The notes beneath the pieces were generated by a model. It was not told where the DNA came from. It searched no databases and saw only the letters and a list, made by a program, of their open reading frames with translations. Source: Leptothrix discophora (GTDB taxonomy: Bacteria; Pseudomonadota; Gammaproteobacteria; Burkholderiales; Burkholderiaceae_C). From it: a stretch of DNA of 64,000 nucleotides. Both the position numbers and the translations under genes were made by a program. How positions within the stretch are numbered: position 1 is the first letter of the stretch; every line of letters starts with the position of its first letter. The stretch lies in NCBI RefSeq assembly GCF_030705305.1, contig NZ_JAUZEE010000002.1, positions 214,374 through 278,373 on the forward strand. The letters are read 5' to 3'. Positions 18,684 to 26,542 of this stretch are shown here, piece by piece.

Positions 18684-19664
18684 TCAGCACTGCCCATGGC
18701 GCACGTAGGAAGAGGCCCGCATCAGTTGCAGGAACACCTTGGTGTAGGTGGTCTTGGACAGGGCCACGCGCGGGTATTCGTAGCGGTCGGTGTCCCGGTC
18801 GCCGACGCCGTAGGAGGTCGACACGGCCGAGGAATAGCCGGCCTCGCGCACGATCGCGGCATGGCGCGGGCCGTAGTCCGCGCCGGGCTTGCCGTTGGGG
18901 TAGGCGAAGGTCATCGGCGCGGTGCCCGTCAGGGCCGTCAGCGCGGCCCGGTTCTCGACGATCTCGCGCCTCGCGGTGGCGTCGTCGACGGTCGACAGGA
19001 TCGGGTGGTTGACGGTGTGGCCGCCGATGGACATGCCCTCGCGCGACAGCGTCGTCACCTGCTCGGGCGTCATCATCACGTCCTCCGGCAGCGGACAGGC
19101 CACCAGGGCGGCCAGGGCCTCCGTGGCGGCCTGACGCTTGTGCGGCTCGTTGTGCTTGATGCCGCGCGTGATCACCGAGATCGCCCGCACCCGCGAGGCC
19201 GCGTCGCCCAGCTGCAGCGGCTCGATGCCCCAGTCGGCCAGGTCCAGCGGCCCGTCGGGCAGCCGGCGCACCGCTTCGAGCACCGTGTCGTTGAACATCC
19301 GGCCCTGGCCGAGAAAGCCCGAGGCCACGAAGAAGGTGGCCGTCAGGCCATGCCGGCGCAGCAGCGGCAGCGCGACGTCGTGGTTGTCGCGGTAGCCGTC
19401 GTCGAAGGTGATGCACAGCGTGCGCGGCTTGAGCCGGCCGTTGTGCAGCTCGTCGATCGCCGTCTCCATCGGAACCACGCGGAACAGGTCGGACAGCAGC
19501 TTGAACTGCAGGTCGGCCAGCGCCGCGTCGGGCACGCCCGGCTGGAGCGGGTCGGACCGGTCGAGCACGCGGTGGTACATCAGGACGGGCAGGCGCACGG
19601 GGCCCCTCGCGGCGTAGGCGAGGTTCGCGGTGGTGCGCAGGAGGCCGTGGGTGAGGAGGCTCAT
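18684..19664 (-). CDS. Polysaccharide deacetylase (NodB domain)
   Basis: About 326 residues. Motif 1 is CITFDDGY with the catalytic and metal-binding aspartates, and motif 2 is GGHTVNHP with the HxxxH metal ligands. FAYPNGKPG corresponds to the later R/P-containing motif. The enzyme family removes N- or O-acetyl groups from glycans. There is no clear signal peptide, so it may act on a lipid-linked intermediate in the cytoplasm. The start is uncertain: ATG 19664 gives MSLLTHG, and an in-frame ATG at 19697 adds 11 residues. Confidence 0.87.
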   Translation of the reverse strand: MSLLTHGLLRTTANLAYAARGPVRLPVLMYHRVLDRSDPLQPGVPDAALADLQFKLLSDLFRVVPMETAIDELHNGRLKPRTLCITFDDGYRDNHDVALPLLRRHGLTATFFVASGFLGQGRMFNDTVLEAVRRLPDGPLDLADWGIEPLQLGDAASRVRAISVITRGIKHNEPHKRQAATEALAALVACPLPEDVMMTPEQVTTLSREGMSIGGHTVNHPILSTVDDATARREIVENRAALTALTGTAPMTFAYPNGKPGADYGPRHAAIVREAGYSSAVSTSYGVGDRDTDRYEYPRVALSKTTYTKVFLQLMRASSYVRHGQC

Positions 19665-19751
19665 GTCGTTCGGCTCGGTGCCCTCGGGGGCGGGCATGCG
19701 TCTGGGTGGCCGCGCCGGTGAGGCGCAGGCTCGACGCAGTATCGGGACCTG

Positions 19752-21011
19752 TCAGTCCTCTTCCTTGGCAGGCTCTGAAGCCGGCACCACCTGGCGCGCG
19801 CGATGGTGATGTTTGACCTGCCGGACCCAGTTGCGCAGCCTTTTTTCGAGGCTGAAACGCAACGCCGGCTTGCGCCAGACCGACCAGGTCATGGTTTCCT
19901 GGACCGTCGCGACGGTGGCCTTGTACTGCGACTCGCCGGCCAGCAGGTCGTAGTGCGCGTGGCCAAGGCCGGCGTTGTGCTGGATCGCCAGCGTGTGCGT
20001 GACCAGGCCCGGCCGGCCGTGCTTGTCGAGCAGGCCGTAGTCGAAGCCGGACTGGTAGACGTAGAGGCGGCCGCCGCGCACGAAGGCGTAGAGGTAGCCC
20101 ATCGGCCGCTCGCCGGCGCGCACCCGCAGCAGCTGCACGCCGCGCTCGGGCCAGGCCAGGCCGATCAGCCGGCGGTGGAACTCGAGGATGCCCGGCCCGG
20201 CGAAGGCGCCGCTCAGGCCGCGCTGCTTCCAGGTCATCTCATGCAGGCGCACCAGCTCGTCGAGGAAGGCCACCGCCTGGTCGGCGCTGGCGGCCTCGTC
20301 GACCGCCAGCGGGCCGATGACGCTCTGGTATTCCTTGATGCTGCGACGCACGAAGCGGCGCGAATGGCTGCTCAGCAGCGGCGTGAAGTCGAGCTTGGCC
20401 TCGCGCACCGCGTCGAGCGCGACGCCGGCCGAGCGCTTGGTCTCGTCCTCGGCCTCCAGGCCCTCGGGCAGCAGGCGGGCCCAGCCGTCACCGACCAGGC
20501 CGGGCAGGTGCAGTTCGGCGGCCGGACCGGCCACTTCGCGCCAGTGCGCCAGCATGGCCGCGCGCAGGGCGTCGCCGTGTTCTGGCAGGACCAGGAAGTC
20601 GTTGTGCTCGATGCAGATCTTGTCGATCACCGGATCGCCGCTGGCATGCAGGTGCCAGGCCTCGCAGAACGAGACCGGGCCGAGCTTGCGCCGGGTGCGC
20701 ACCAGCAGCGCCAGGCCGACGACGTGGGCGTGCTGGCGTGCCTGCAGCAGCTGCACGTCGACGTGCGGCGGCAGCAGGCCCAGCCAGGCACCGATCCAGG
20801 GCCACGCCAGGAAGGCACTGGCCGAGGCGCCGACGCGGCTTTCGAGGCCGCGCCACATCGACTCGAGGCCGTGGACCTCGCGCAGCGGACGACAGCTCAG
20901 TTCCAGTCCGCCGAGCGCGGCGGACTCCGCGCCGATGCGGGCGGGCGGGGCGATGTTGAACGGCGCGGCGGCCGCAGCCTGCCGTTCGGTGACGGGAGCG
21001 AAGGACATCAT
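19752..21011 (-). CDS. GNAT-fold acyltransferase (CelD/BcsL, FemAB-like)
   Basis: 419 residues. The middle has RRFVRRSIKEYQ and the C-terminal half LVRLHEMTWKQRGLSGAF, FHRRLIGLA and GYLYAFVRGGRLYVYQSGFD, which are typical of the GNAT_6 (FemAB-like) group found in many exopolysaccharide loci. Such proteins transfer acyl or aminoacyl groups to sugars. It ends with LLAGESQYKATV, the usual family C-terminus. It is 10 bases from the acyltransferase-3 gene, so the two are likely one operon. A second family member lies at 23247. Confidence 0.8.
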   Translation of the reverse strand: MMSFAPVTERQAAAAAPFNIAPPARIGAESAALGGLELSCRPLREVHGLESMWRGLESRVGASASAFLAWPWIGAWLGLLPPHVDVQLLQARQHAHVVGLALLVRTRRKLGPVSFCEAWHLHASGDPVIDKICIEHNDFLVLPEHGDALRAAMLAHWREVAGPAAELHLPGLVGDGWARLLPEGLEAEDETKRSAGVALDAVREAKLDFTPLLSSHSRRFVRRSIKEYQSVIGPLAVDEAASADQAVAFLDELVRLHEMTWKQRGLSGAFAGPGILEFHRRLIGLAWPERGVQLLRVRAGERPMGYLYAFVRGGRLYVYQSGFDYGLLDKHGRPGLVTHTLAIQHNAGLGHAHYDLLAGESQYKATVATVQETMTWSVWRKPALRFSLEKRLRNWVRQVKHHHRARQVVPASEPAKEED

Positions 21012-21020
21012 CGAGGGGCT

Positions 21021-22076
21021 TCAGGCTGACTGCGCGGCAGCCGGCGACGCGGTGGTCACCAGCTTGGCCCAGCGGGGGCGGACGAACAGGAAGCGCAGCG
21101 CGCTGTCCTTGATCAGGCGGTGCAGCAGCAGCGGCACGGCCGCGCCGCACAGCACCGAGAGGGTGGCCACCAGGTGCATCGGCAGCTCGGGCAACTGGGC
21201 ATGGACCAGCCGCGTGAACTGCGTCAACGGGATGTAGAAGCCCAGGTAGACCACGATCGAGTTGCTGCCGGCGTAGGACAGCCAGCGCAGCCAGGACACG
21301 TCGGCGATCAGGCTGCTCAACGCGATGATGGCGCTGATGCCGACGAAGCCGGCCAGCAGGTCCAGCCCGCCGACGTGGGTCAGGCCGGCGCTCACGGCAG
21401 CCTGGTTCAGGACCGCCCACAGCACGATCAGGCCCCAGGTCAGCGGCGGGCGCTGGCGGGCCTTTTCGGCCAGGTGATGGATCAGCGGCGCGCCGAAGTG
21501 GCCGCTCAGGAAGAAGACGTAGTAAGCGTTGAAGTTGTCCAGTGGCGCGAAGCCGGTGCGCACGTGGCTGGCCATCGCGGCCGCGGCGACCAGCCACAGC
21601 AGCCAGCGCGGCACGCGGTGCAGCAGCCGCGTGACGATGAAGAAGGCCGGCAGCGTCTGGATGAACCACAGCATGTGGTCCGGGTAGATCAGCTTCCAGA
21701 TGTAGAGCTTGACCGTGGCGATCGCGCTGCCCGCCGCCGGTTCATGGCCCAGCACCGCCGTGTCGTAGGCCAGCAGGATGGCCACCCACAGCACCAGGAA
21801 ATAGACGTAGTGCGCGACCTTGGTGTCGAGGTAGCTGCGCCAGGGCCGCTGGATCACGGCCGACAGGAACAGGCCCGACAGCAGGAAGAAGTCCGGCATG
21901 CGGAAGGGGCGGGCGAAGGCGGACCACGGGTCCAGCCAGCCGGCCTGTCCGAACAGCGCTTCGAGGTCGTTGCGGGCGTAGAGGCCGACCACCGCGATGA
22001 TGCAGATGCCCTTGGCGATGTCGACCCAGCCATGGCGGCTGGATCGGGCGGCGCGAACCGGAGTGAAGCTGTTCAT
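21021..22076 (-). CDS. Membrane acyltransferase 3 (exopolysaccharide O-acetylation)
   Basis: 351 residues with about ten hydrophobic segments. The N-terminus WVDIAKGICIIAVVGLY carries the D-x-K/R-G-x-x motif of the acyltransferase-3 family, and FRMPDFFLLSGLFL matches the second conserved helix (the usual F-F-x-S-G). Members acetylate or succinylate sugars using a cytoplasmic acyl donor. Combined with the two FemAB-like genes it suggests a heavily acylated polymer. ATG 22076 is chosen; an in-frame start at 22181 would add a leader not seen in the family. No good ribosome site is visible. Confidence 0.85.
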   Translation of the reverse strand: MNSFTPVRAARSSRHGWVDIAKGICIIAVVGLYARNDLEALFGQAGWLDPWSAFARPFRMPDFFLLSGLFLSAVIQRPWRSYLDTKVAHYVYFLVLWVAILLAYDTAVLGHEPAAGSAIATVKLYIWKLIYPDHMLWFIQTLPAFFIVTRLLHRVPRWLLWLVAAAAMASHVRTGFAPLDNFNAYYVFFLSGHFGAPLIHHLAEKARQRPPLTWGLIVLWAVLNQAAVSAGLTHVGGLDLLAGFVGISAIIALSSLIADVSWLRWLSYAGSNSIVVYLGFYIPLTQFTRLVHAQLPELPMHLVATLSVLCGAAVPLLLHRLIKDSALRFLFVRPRWAKLVTTASPAAAQSA

Positions 22077-22248
22077 GCGGCGACGTGAAGACGGGTTGAC
22101 GCGGGTCTGAGGGCTGAAGCAGCCGAAGAATACGGGTGAAACCCGTGGTTCATTCAGCTTCCAGCCAGCCGACTTCGGCAACTATTGCCGGCCCGGACGA
22201 TTCATGCGGGGCGTCCCGATCCGGTCGTGAAAGGTCACCGCAGGCAAG

Positions 22249-22272
22249 AAAAAAGCGGGCCATGGCCCGCTT
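22249..22272 (-). terminator. Rho-independent terminator of the PEP-CTERM gene
   Basis: GCGGGCC (22255-22261) pairs with GGCCCGC (22264-22270) across a two-base gap, and the A run at 22249-22254 gives a U tract on the minus-strand transcript. It lies 44 bases after the PEP-CTERM stop. Confidence 0.88.
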
Positions 22273-22315
22273 GTGCTTGTCGCGATGCGCCGATGACCCG
22301 GCGCGCCTGGCCTGT

Positions 22316-22918
22316 TCAGGCCGAGGCCTTGCGGCGCCGTGCCATGAAGCCGATGGCACCCAGGCCGGCCAGCATCATCGCGTAGGTCTCGGGCTCGGGA
22401 ACTGCGGTGACGCTGACGCTGACGCCGTCGACGCGCAGCTCGCTGGTGGTGGCGAAGCGCACGCGGTAGTCGCCGCCGATGCTGTTGAAGGTGTGCGAGT
22501 TCGGGGTCCAGCCGGTGCTCGACAGCGCCGCAGGTGCGGGGTTGAGGCTCACGGCGGCGTAGCCGGTCGGGCTCCAGTGGTCCACGCTGAAGGTGCCGTT
22601 GCCCCAGGACAGGAAGTTCAGCGTGAAGTTGCCGGACGCCAGCGAGAAGCTCTGGTAGATCGCCGACGAGAACGGCGCGTAGGTCGGTGCGACCAGGCTG
22701 GCGTACTGCGAGCCGGCGCCGTCCGACAGCGAACCTTCCGGATTGACGATGCGCACGACGCCAGTGCTGCCCCAGCCATGGGTGCCGTAGCTGAGGGCGG
22801 TCGACGATTCGTCCGCATACGACGGCGCTTCGAACGAGCCGTTGACGATCTGGGCCTGGCTGCCCAGTGCCACCGCGCCGAGCGCGAGGGCGGTGAGGAT
22901 CTGCTTGAACGACGACAT
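22316..22918 (-). CDS. PEP-CTERM sorting-domain protein
   Basis: 200 residues. It has a Sec signal (SSFKQILTALALGAVALGSQAQ), then a beta-rich domain starting VNGSFEAPS as in galactose-binding-like/NF038120-type secreted proteins. It ends in VPEPETYAMMLAGLGAIGFMARRRK, which is the PEP-CTERM sequence, membrane helix and Arg-rich tail recognised by exosortases. No exosortase is in this window. In beta-proteobacteria these proteins are normally encoded with exopolysaccharide genes and are processed during export. ATG 22918 has AGGGAG upstream, and the gene is monocistronic with a terminator. Confidence 0.92.
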   Translation of the reverse strand: MSSFKQILTALALGAVALGSQAQIVNGSFEAPSYADESSTALSYGTHGWGSTGVVRIVNPEGSLSDGAGSQYASLVAPTYAPFSSAIYQSFSLASGNFTLNFLSWGNGTFSVDHWSPTGYAAVSLNPAPAALSSTGWTPNSHTFNSIGGDYRVRFATTSELRVDGVSVSVTAVPEPETYAMMLAGLGAIGFMARRRKASA

Positions 22919-23246
22919 GGCGTACTCCCTGGTGTTCCTGACGGGTCGGTGGTGGCGGTGCGGGGTCAAGGCACGACCTGTGGACATCAATCTATCGGAC
23001 CCCGGCAGGCGCCGCACTCCCGCGCCTGCGGGGGAGTGGTCAGGTTCGTCACGAAATAACCCCCGTTTGAGGGGGTCGGATGGGTTAACTTCCGCCGCGT
23101 GACCTCCGCCCAGGCTGACGAGTGGAGGTTCACCTAGTATTCAGGATGATCTGGCCCGAGTCCGTTGCCGCGCGCTTGCAGGAACTGGCGCGAAGGTGAC
23201 GCCATGTCGCGCCGCGGGCCGGCGAACGACCCTCCCACAAAAACCG
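22919..23246. promoter_or_regulatory. Divergent promoter region with a GC hairpin (23059-23076)
   Basis: 328 bases between the divergently transcribed PEP-CTERM and acyltransferase genes. ACCCCC (23059-23064) pairs with GGGGGT (23071-23076) around a six-base loop. It has no T tract on either side, so it is not an obvious terminator; it may be an operator or a structured leader. I did not find a sigma-54 -24/-12 promoter here, which some PEP-CTERM genes use. Confidence 0.4.
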
Positions 23247-24440
23247 ATGTACGACGACAAAAAATGGTCGTTCCGCGTCACGCAAGGCACGAAGGGCCTG
23301 CAGGACCTGCTCGAGGAATGGCAGGCCCTGACCGATGCGTGGCCGGAACCGGCCCGGCTGGAACACCTGCACATGGCCGAATGGGCGCGGGCCTATGCCC
23401 ACCACCTCGCGCCATCGCCCGGTCGCCTGATCTGGGCCAGCGTGCGCCATGGCGGCCGGCTGGTGGCACTGCTGCCGCTGGAGCGCACCGGCCGGCGCTC
23501 GCTGCGGCTGCTGACCAACGAGCACCTCTACCTGGCCGACGTCGTCACCGCCGAGGATGTGCGCGCGCTGTGGCCCGCCCTCTGGCGCTGGCTGCAGCAT
23601 GACGCCGGCATCGCCTGGACCCGGCTCGAGATCGGCCGGCTGCGTGCCGACGCCTGGCTGGCCGAGGGCCTGCGCCTGTGCCCGCCGCAACGCATGTTCG
23701 ACAACGCGGTCGGCGGCAGCGCCGACCTGGACGTCGATCGCAGCTACGACGCGCTGCTGAAATCGGCCAGCGCCAACCACCGCAGCAGCCTCGGCCGGGG
23801 CCAGAAGAAGGCCGCCGCGCTCGGCACGCTGCGCTACGAGTCCCACGCGACGCCGCAGGCGCTGGCCGAGGCCCTGCCGCACTTCATGGCGGTCGAGGTG
23901 TCGGGCTGGAAGGGTGAGCAGGGCGGTGCGATCGCCTGCCGGCCGGAATGGCAGGCCTTCTACGGCGAGCTGACGCAGACCCTGGGCACGCGGGGCGGCC
24001 AGCCCGGCCCGCGGGATCACTGCGAGATCGACCTGCTGTGGCTGGACGACCTGCCGGTGGCGACCATCTTCTGGCTGCGCACCGGCATGACGCTGGCGCT
24101 GCAGAAGATCGCCTACCGCGAGGACCTCGCGGCGGTCGGTCCCGGCAAGTTGATCCTGGCCCGGGCGCTGGAGCGGGCCTGCGCCGATCCGGCGCTGCGC
24201 CGCATCAGCTTCATCACCCGCTGCCCCTGGGCCGACGGCTGGCGCACCCAGGTCACGCCGGTGACGGCCCACATCGTCTATGCCGACCACCTGCGAGGCC
24301 GTCTCGCCGGACGGGTGCGGGAGCTGGCCCGGTGGGCCAAGGCGGCGCTGAAGGCATGGCGGTTCGGGCGCCGTCCACCGGCGACTCCGCCCGCTGATGC
24401 CGGTCCAGCCGGTCCCGCTGAACCGGCTGGACCGGCCTGA
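23247..24440 (+). CDS. GNAT-fold acyltransferase (CelD/BcsL-like), second copy
   Basis: 397 residues. It is similar in architecture to the protein at 19752: NHRSSLGRGQKKAAALG in the middle, then EVSGWKGEQGGAIACRPEWQAFYGELTQTL, LLWLDDLPVATIFWLRTGMTLALQKIAYRE and LDPGK-like GPGKLILARAL. These correspond to the GNAT_6 domain with the acyl-CoA-type fold. The C-terminus ends in a Pro/Ala-rich tail. ATG 23247 is chosen. It closes the exopolysaccharide locus and probably adds an acyl group to a repeat-unit sugar; the substrate is inferred. Confidence 0.75.
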   Translation: MYDDKKWSFRVTQGTKGLQDLLEEWQALTDAWPEPARLEHLHMAEWARAYAHHLAPSPGRLIWASVRHGGRLVALLPLERTGRRSLRLLTNEHLYLADVVTAEDVRALWPALWRWLQHDAGIAWTRLEIGRLRADAWLAEGLRLCPPQRMFDNAVGGSADLDVDRSYDALLKSASANHRSSLGRGQKKAAALGTLRYESHATPQALAEALPHFMAVEVSGWKGEQGGAIACRPEWQAFYGELTQTLGTRGGQPGPRDHCEIDLLWLDDLPVATIFWLRTGMTLALQKIAYREDLAAVGPGKLILARALERACADPALRRISFITRCPWADGWRTQVTPVTAHIVYADHLRGRLAGRVRELARWAKAALKAWRFGRRPPATPPADAGPAGPAEPAGPA

Positions 24441-24444
24441 GCCC

Positions 24445-25119
24445 TCAGAACGGCGCCCCGGCCTCGAACACCCGCATGCCGCCGTCGCCCGGATGCGGCA
24501 GCTCCAGCCGGCAGGCATGCAGCAGCAACCGCGGCGACAGCGCCAGAACCTCCGGCGGCGCGTAGAGCGCGTCCCCGACGATCGGGTGGCCCAGCGCCAG
24601 CAGGTGGACGCGCAGCTGGTGGGTTCGTCCGGTGACCGGTTCGAGCCGGACCCGGCTGGTGCCCGGCAGCCCGTCGCGGTCCAGGCGTTGCCAATGGGTC
24701 CGCGACGGCTTGCCCTGCACCGGATCGACGATCTGGCGTGGCCGGTTCGGCCAGTCGCAGATCAGCGGCAGATCGACCGTGCCGGCGGCCTCGGCCGGGG
24801 TGCCGGCCACCACCGCCTCGTAGTGCTTGCGCACGCGGCGCTGCTCGAAGGCCAGGCTGAGCCGGCGCAGCGCGTCCGCGCCGCGCGCCATCACGATCAC
24901 GCCGGAGGTCGCCATGTCGAGCCGGTGCACCACGCGGGCGTCCGGCCAGATCGCCTGGGCGCGGGCCGACAGGCAGTCCTGCAGGCTCTCGCCGCGTCCG
25001 GGCACCGAGGGCAGGCCGGCGGGCTTGTCGAAGACCAGCAGGTGGTCGTCCTGGTGCAGCACGACGAGGGGCACGTTGGCCAGCTCGGGCGGAATGCGGG
25101 TCTGGGGCAGCGGTGACAT
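24445..25119 (-). CDS. RluA-family pseudouridine synthase
   Basis: 224 residues. The catalytic motif VVHRLDMATSGVIVMA contains the conserved HRLD aspartate of the RluA family. VVLHQDDHLLVFDKPAGLPS marks the N-terminal strand, and GRTHQLRVHLLALGHPIVGD the C-terminal half. It isomerises uridine to pseudouridine in rRNA or tRNA in the cytoplasm. There is no S4 domain, and the length suits the RluA or TruC type of tRNA/rRNA enzyme; which base is modified cannot be told. It is convergent with the acyltransferase gene (4-base gap) and divergent from the MscS gene. Confidence 0.9.
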   Translation of the reverse strand: MSPLPQTRIPPELANVPLVVLHQDDHLLVFDKPAGLPSVPGRGESLQDCLSARAQAIWPDARVVHRLDMATSGVIVMARGADALRRLSLAFEQRRVRKHYEAVVAGTPAEAAGTVDLPLICDWPNRPRQIVDPVQGKPSRTHWQRLDRDGLPGTSRVRLEPVTGRTHQLRVHLLALGHPIVGDALYAPPEVLALSPRLLLHACRLELPHPGDGGMRVFEAGAPF

Positions 25120-25222
25120 CGGCGTACACCTTGCCACAGAAGCCGGCGCGTCGGCTGGACCACAATCGCGCCCGTCTGCGGCCCGGCCGCGCTCCTGCCG
25201 GCCCGAGCCGGCCCTGTCGACG

Positions 25223-26485
25223 ATGTTTGCTGCCGCCCCGGAACTCGACCAGCTGCTGATCGCCCTGACGCGCCGGGATGCGCTCTACGAGGCCCTCGCG
25301 CTCGCGGTGGCGCTGCTGATCGCCGCCAGCGTGGTCGCGCTGCTGAGGTCCCGTGTGCTCGCGGCCCGCGCGGCCGCCGGCCAGACCCAGCCGCTGGGCT
25401 CGATCTGGTTTGGCGACGCGCTGGTCGACGGCGTGCTGTTCCCGACGCTGGCGCTGGCGCTGGCCTACCTGGTGCGCCACCTGCTGCGCGATGCCGGGGT
25501 CACGCTGGCGGTCTTCAAGGTCGCGATCCCGGTGCTGCTGAGCCTGGCGATGATCCGCCTGAGCGTGCGCGTGCTGACCGTGGCCTTCCCCGAATCGCGC
25601 GGCATGCGGCTGGTCGAACGGACCATCTCCTGGATCGCCTGGGCCGCCGTCGTGATGTGGGTCACCGGCGTGCTGCCGGCGGTCATGGAAGGGCTGGACG
25701 ACATCCAGTGGAAGATGGGCAGCCACCCGATCAGCCTGCGCACGCTGATCGAGGGCACGCTGTCGGCCGGCTTCGTGCTGATGGTCTCGCTGTGGATCTC
25801 GGCCGCGCTGGAAGCCCGCCTGCTGGCCGGCGTGCAGGGCGAGCAGCTGTCGCTGCGCAAGGCCGCGGCCAACGCGCTGCGGGCGATGCTGATGTTCGTC
25901 GGCCTGCTGGTCGCGCTCGGTGCGGTCGGCATCGACCTGACCGCCTTCAGCGTCATCGGCGGTGCGCTCGGCGTGGGCATCGGCTTCGGCCTGCAGAAGC
26001 TGGCCGCGAACTACGTCTCGGGCTTCGTGATCCTGGCCGAGCGCTCGGTGCGCATCGGCGACATTGTCAAGGTGGCGGACTTCGAGGGCCGCATCACCGA
26101 CATCACCACCCGCTACACCGTGATCCGCGCCGTCAACGGCCGCGAGGCCATCGTGCCCAACGAGGTGCTGATCACGACCACGGTGCAGAACCTCTCGCTG
26201 ACCGACAGCCGCCTGCTGCTGTCGACCGGCGTGACCGTGGCCCACGGCAGCGACGTCGCCACGCTGATCCCGGCGCTGGTCGCGCGCGTGACGGCGGTGC
26301 CGCGCGTGCTGGCCGATCCCGGCCCGGCGGTGCAGCTGCGCAGCTTCGCCAACATCGGCCTGGAGCTGGGCATCCACTTCTGGATCAACGACCCCGACAA
26401 CGGGCAGGGCAACGTCATCTCCGACGTCAACCTGCAGGTGCTGGCGCTGCTGCGCGAGCACGGCGTGGACATCCCGCGGACCTGA
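25223..26485 (+). CDS. MscS-family mechanosensitive ion channel
   Basis: 420 residues. Three or four N-terminal hydrophobic segments precede the pore helix LGVGIGFGLQKLAANYVSG, which has the Gly/Ala pattern of MscS TM3. The cytoplasmic beta domain follows: SVRIGDIVKVADFEGRI, TRYTVIRAVNGREAIVPNE. The protein opens under membrane tension to release solutes on hypo-osmotic shock. It is divergent from the pseudouridine synthase and convergent with fumarase, sharing a strong hairpin terminator. Confidence 0.92.
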   Translation: MFAAAPELDQLLIALTRRDALYEALALAVALLIAASVVALLRSRVLAARAAAGQTQPLGSIWFGDALVDGVLFPTLALALAYLVRHLLRDAGVTLAVFKVAIPVLLSLAMIRLSVRVLTVAFPESRGMRLVERTISWIAWAAVVMWVTGVLPAVMEGLDDIQWKMGSHPISLRTLIEGTLSAGFVLMVSLWISAALEARLLAGVQGEQLSLRKAAANALRAMLMFVGLLVALGAVGIDLTAFSVIGGALGVGIGFGLQKLAANYVSGFVILAERSVRIGDIVKVADFEGRITDITTRYTVIRAVNGREAIVPNEVLITTTVQNLSLTDSRLLLSTGVTVAHGSDVATLIPALVARVTAVPRVLADPGPAVQLRSFANIGLELGIHFWINDPDNGQGNVISDVNLQVLALLREHGVDIPRT

Positions 26486-26490
26486 CGTGA

Positions 26491-26515
26491 CAAGGCCCCG
26501 CATCGCGGGGCCTTG
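26491..26515. terminator. Bidirectional hairpin between MscS and fumarase genes
   Basis: CAAGGCCCCGC (26491-26501) pairs perfectly with GCGGGGCCTTG (26505-26515) around a three-base loop. It sits between two convergent genes (stops at 26485 and 26543). It lacks a long T run but is strong enough to end transcription from both sides. Confidence 0.75.
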
Positions 26516-26542
26516 CGTCGAGGCCGGGGAGGCGTAGAGGGC

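Noticed and set aside
24278-26503. A 741-residue minus-strand frame opposite the MscS gene
   Set aside because: It is His/Gln/Arg/Asp-rich without recognisable domains and covers the true RluA and MscS genes, so it is a composition shadow.
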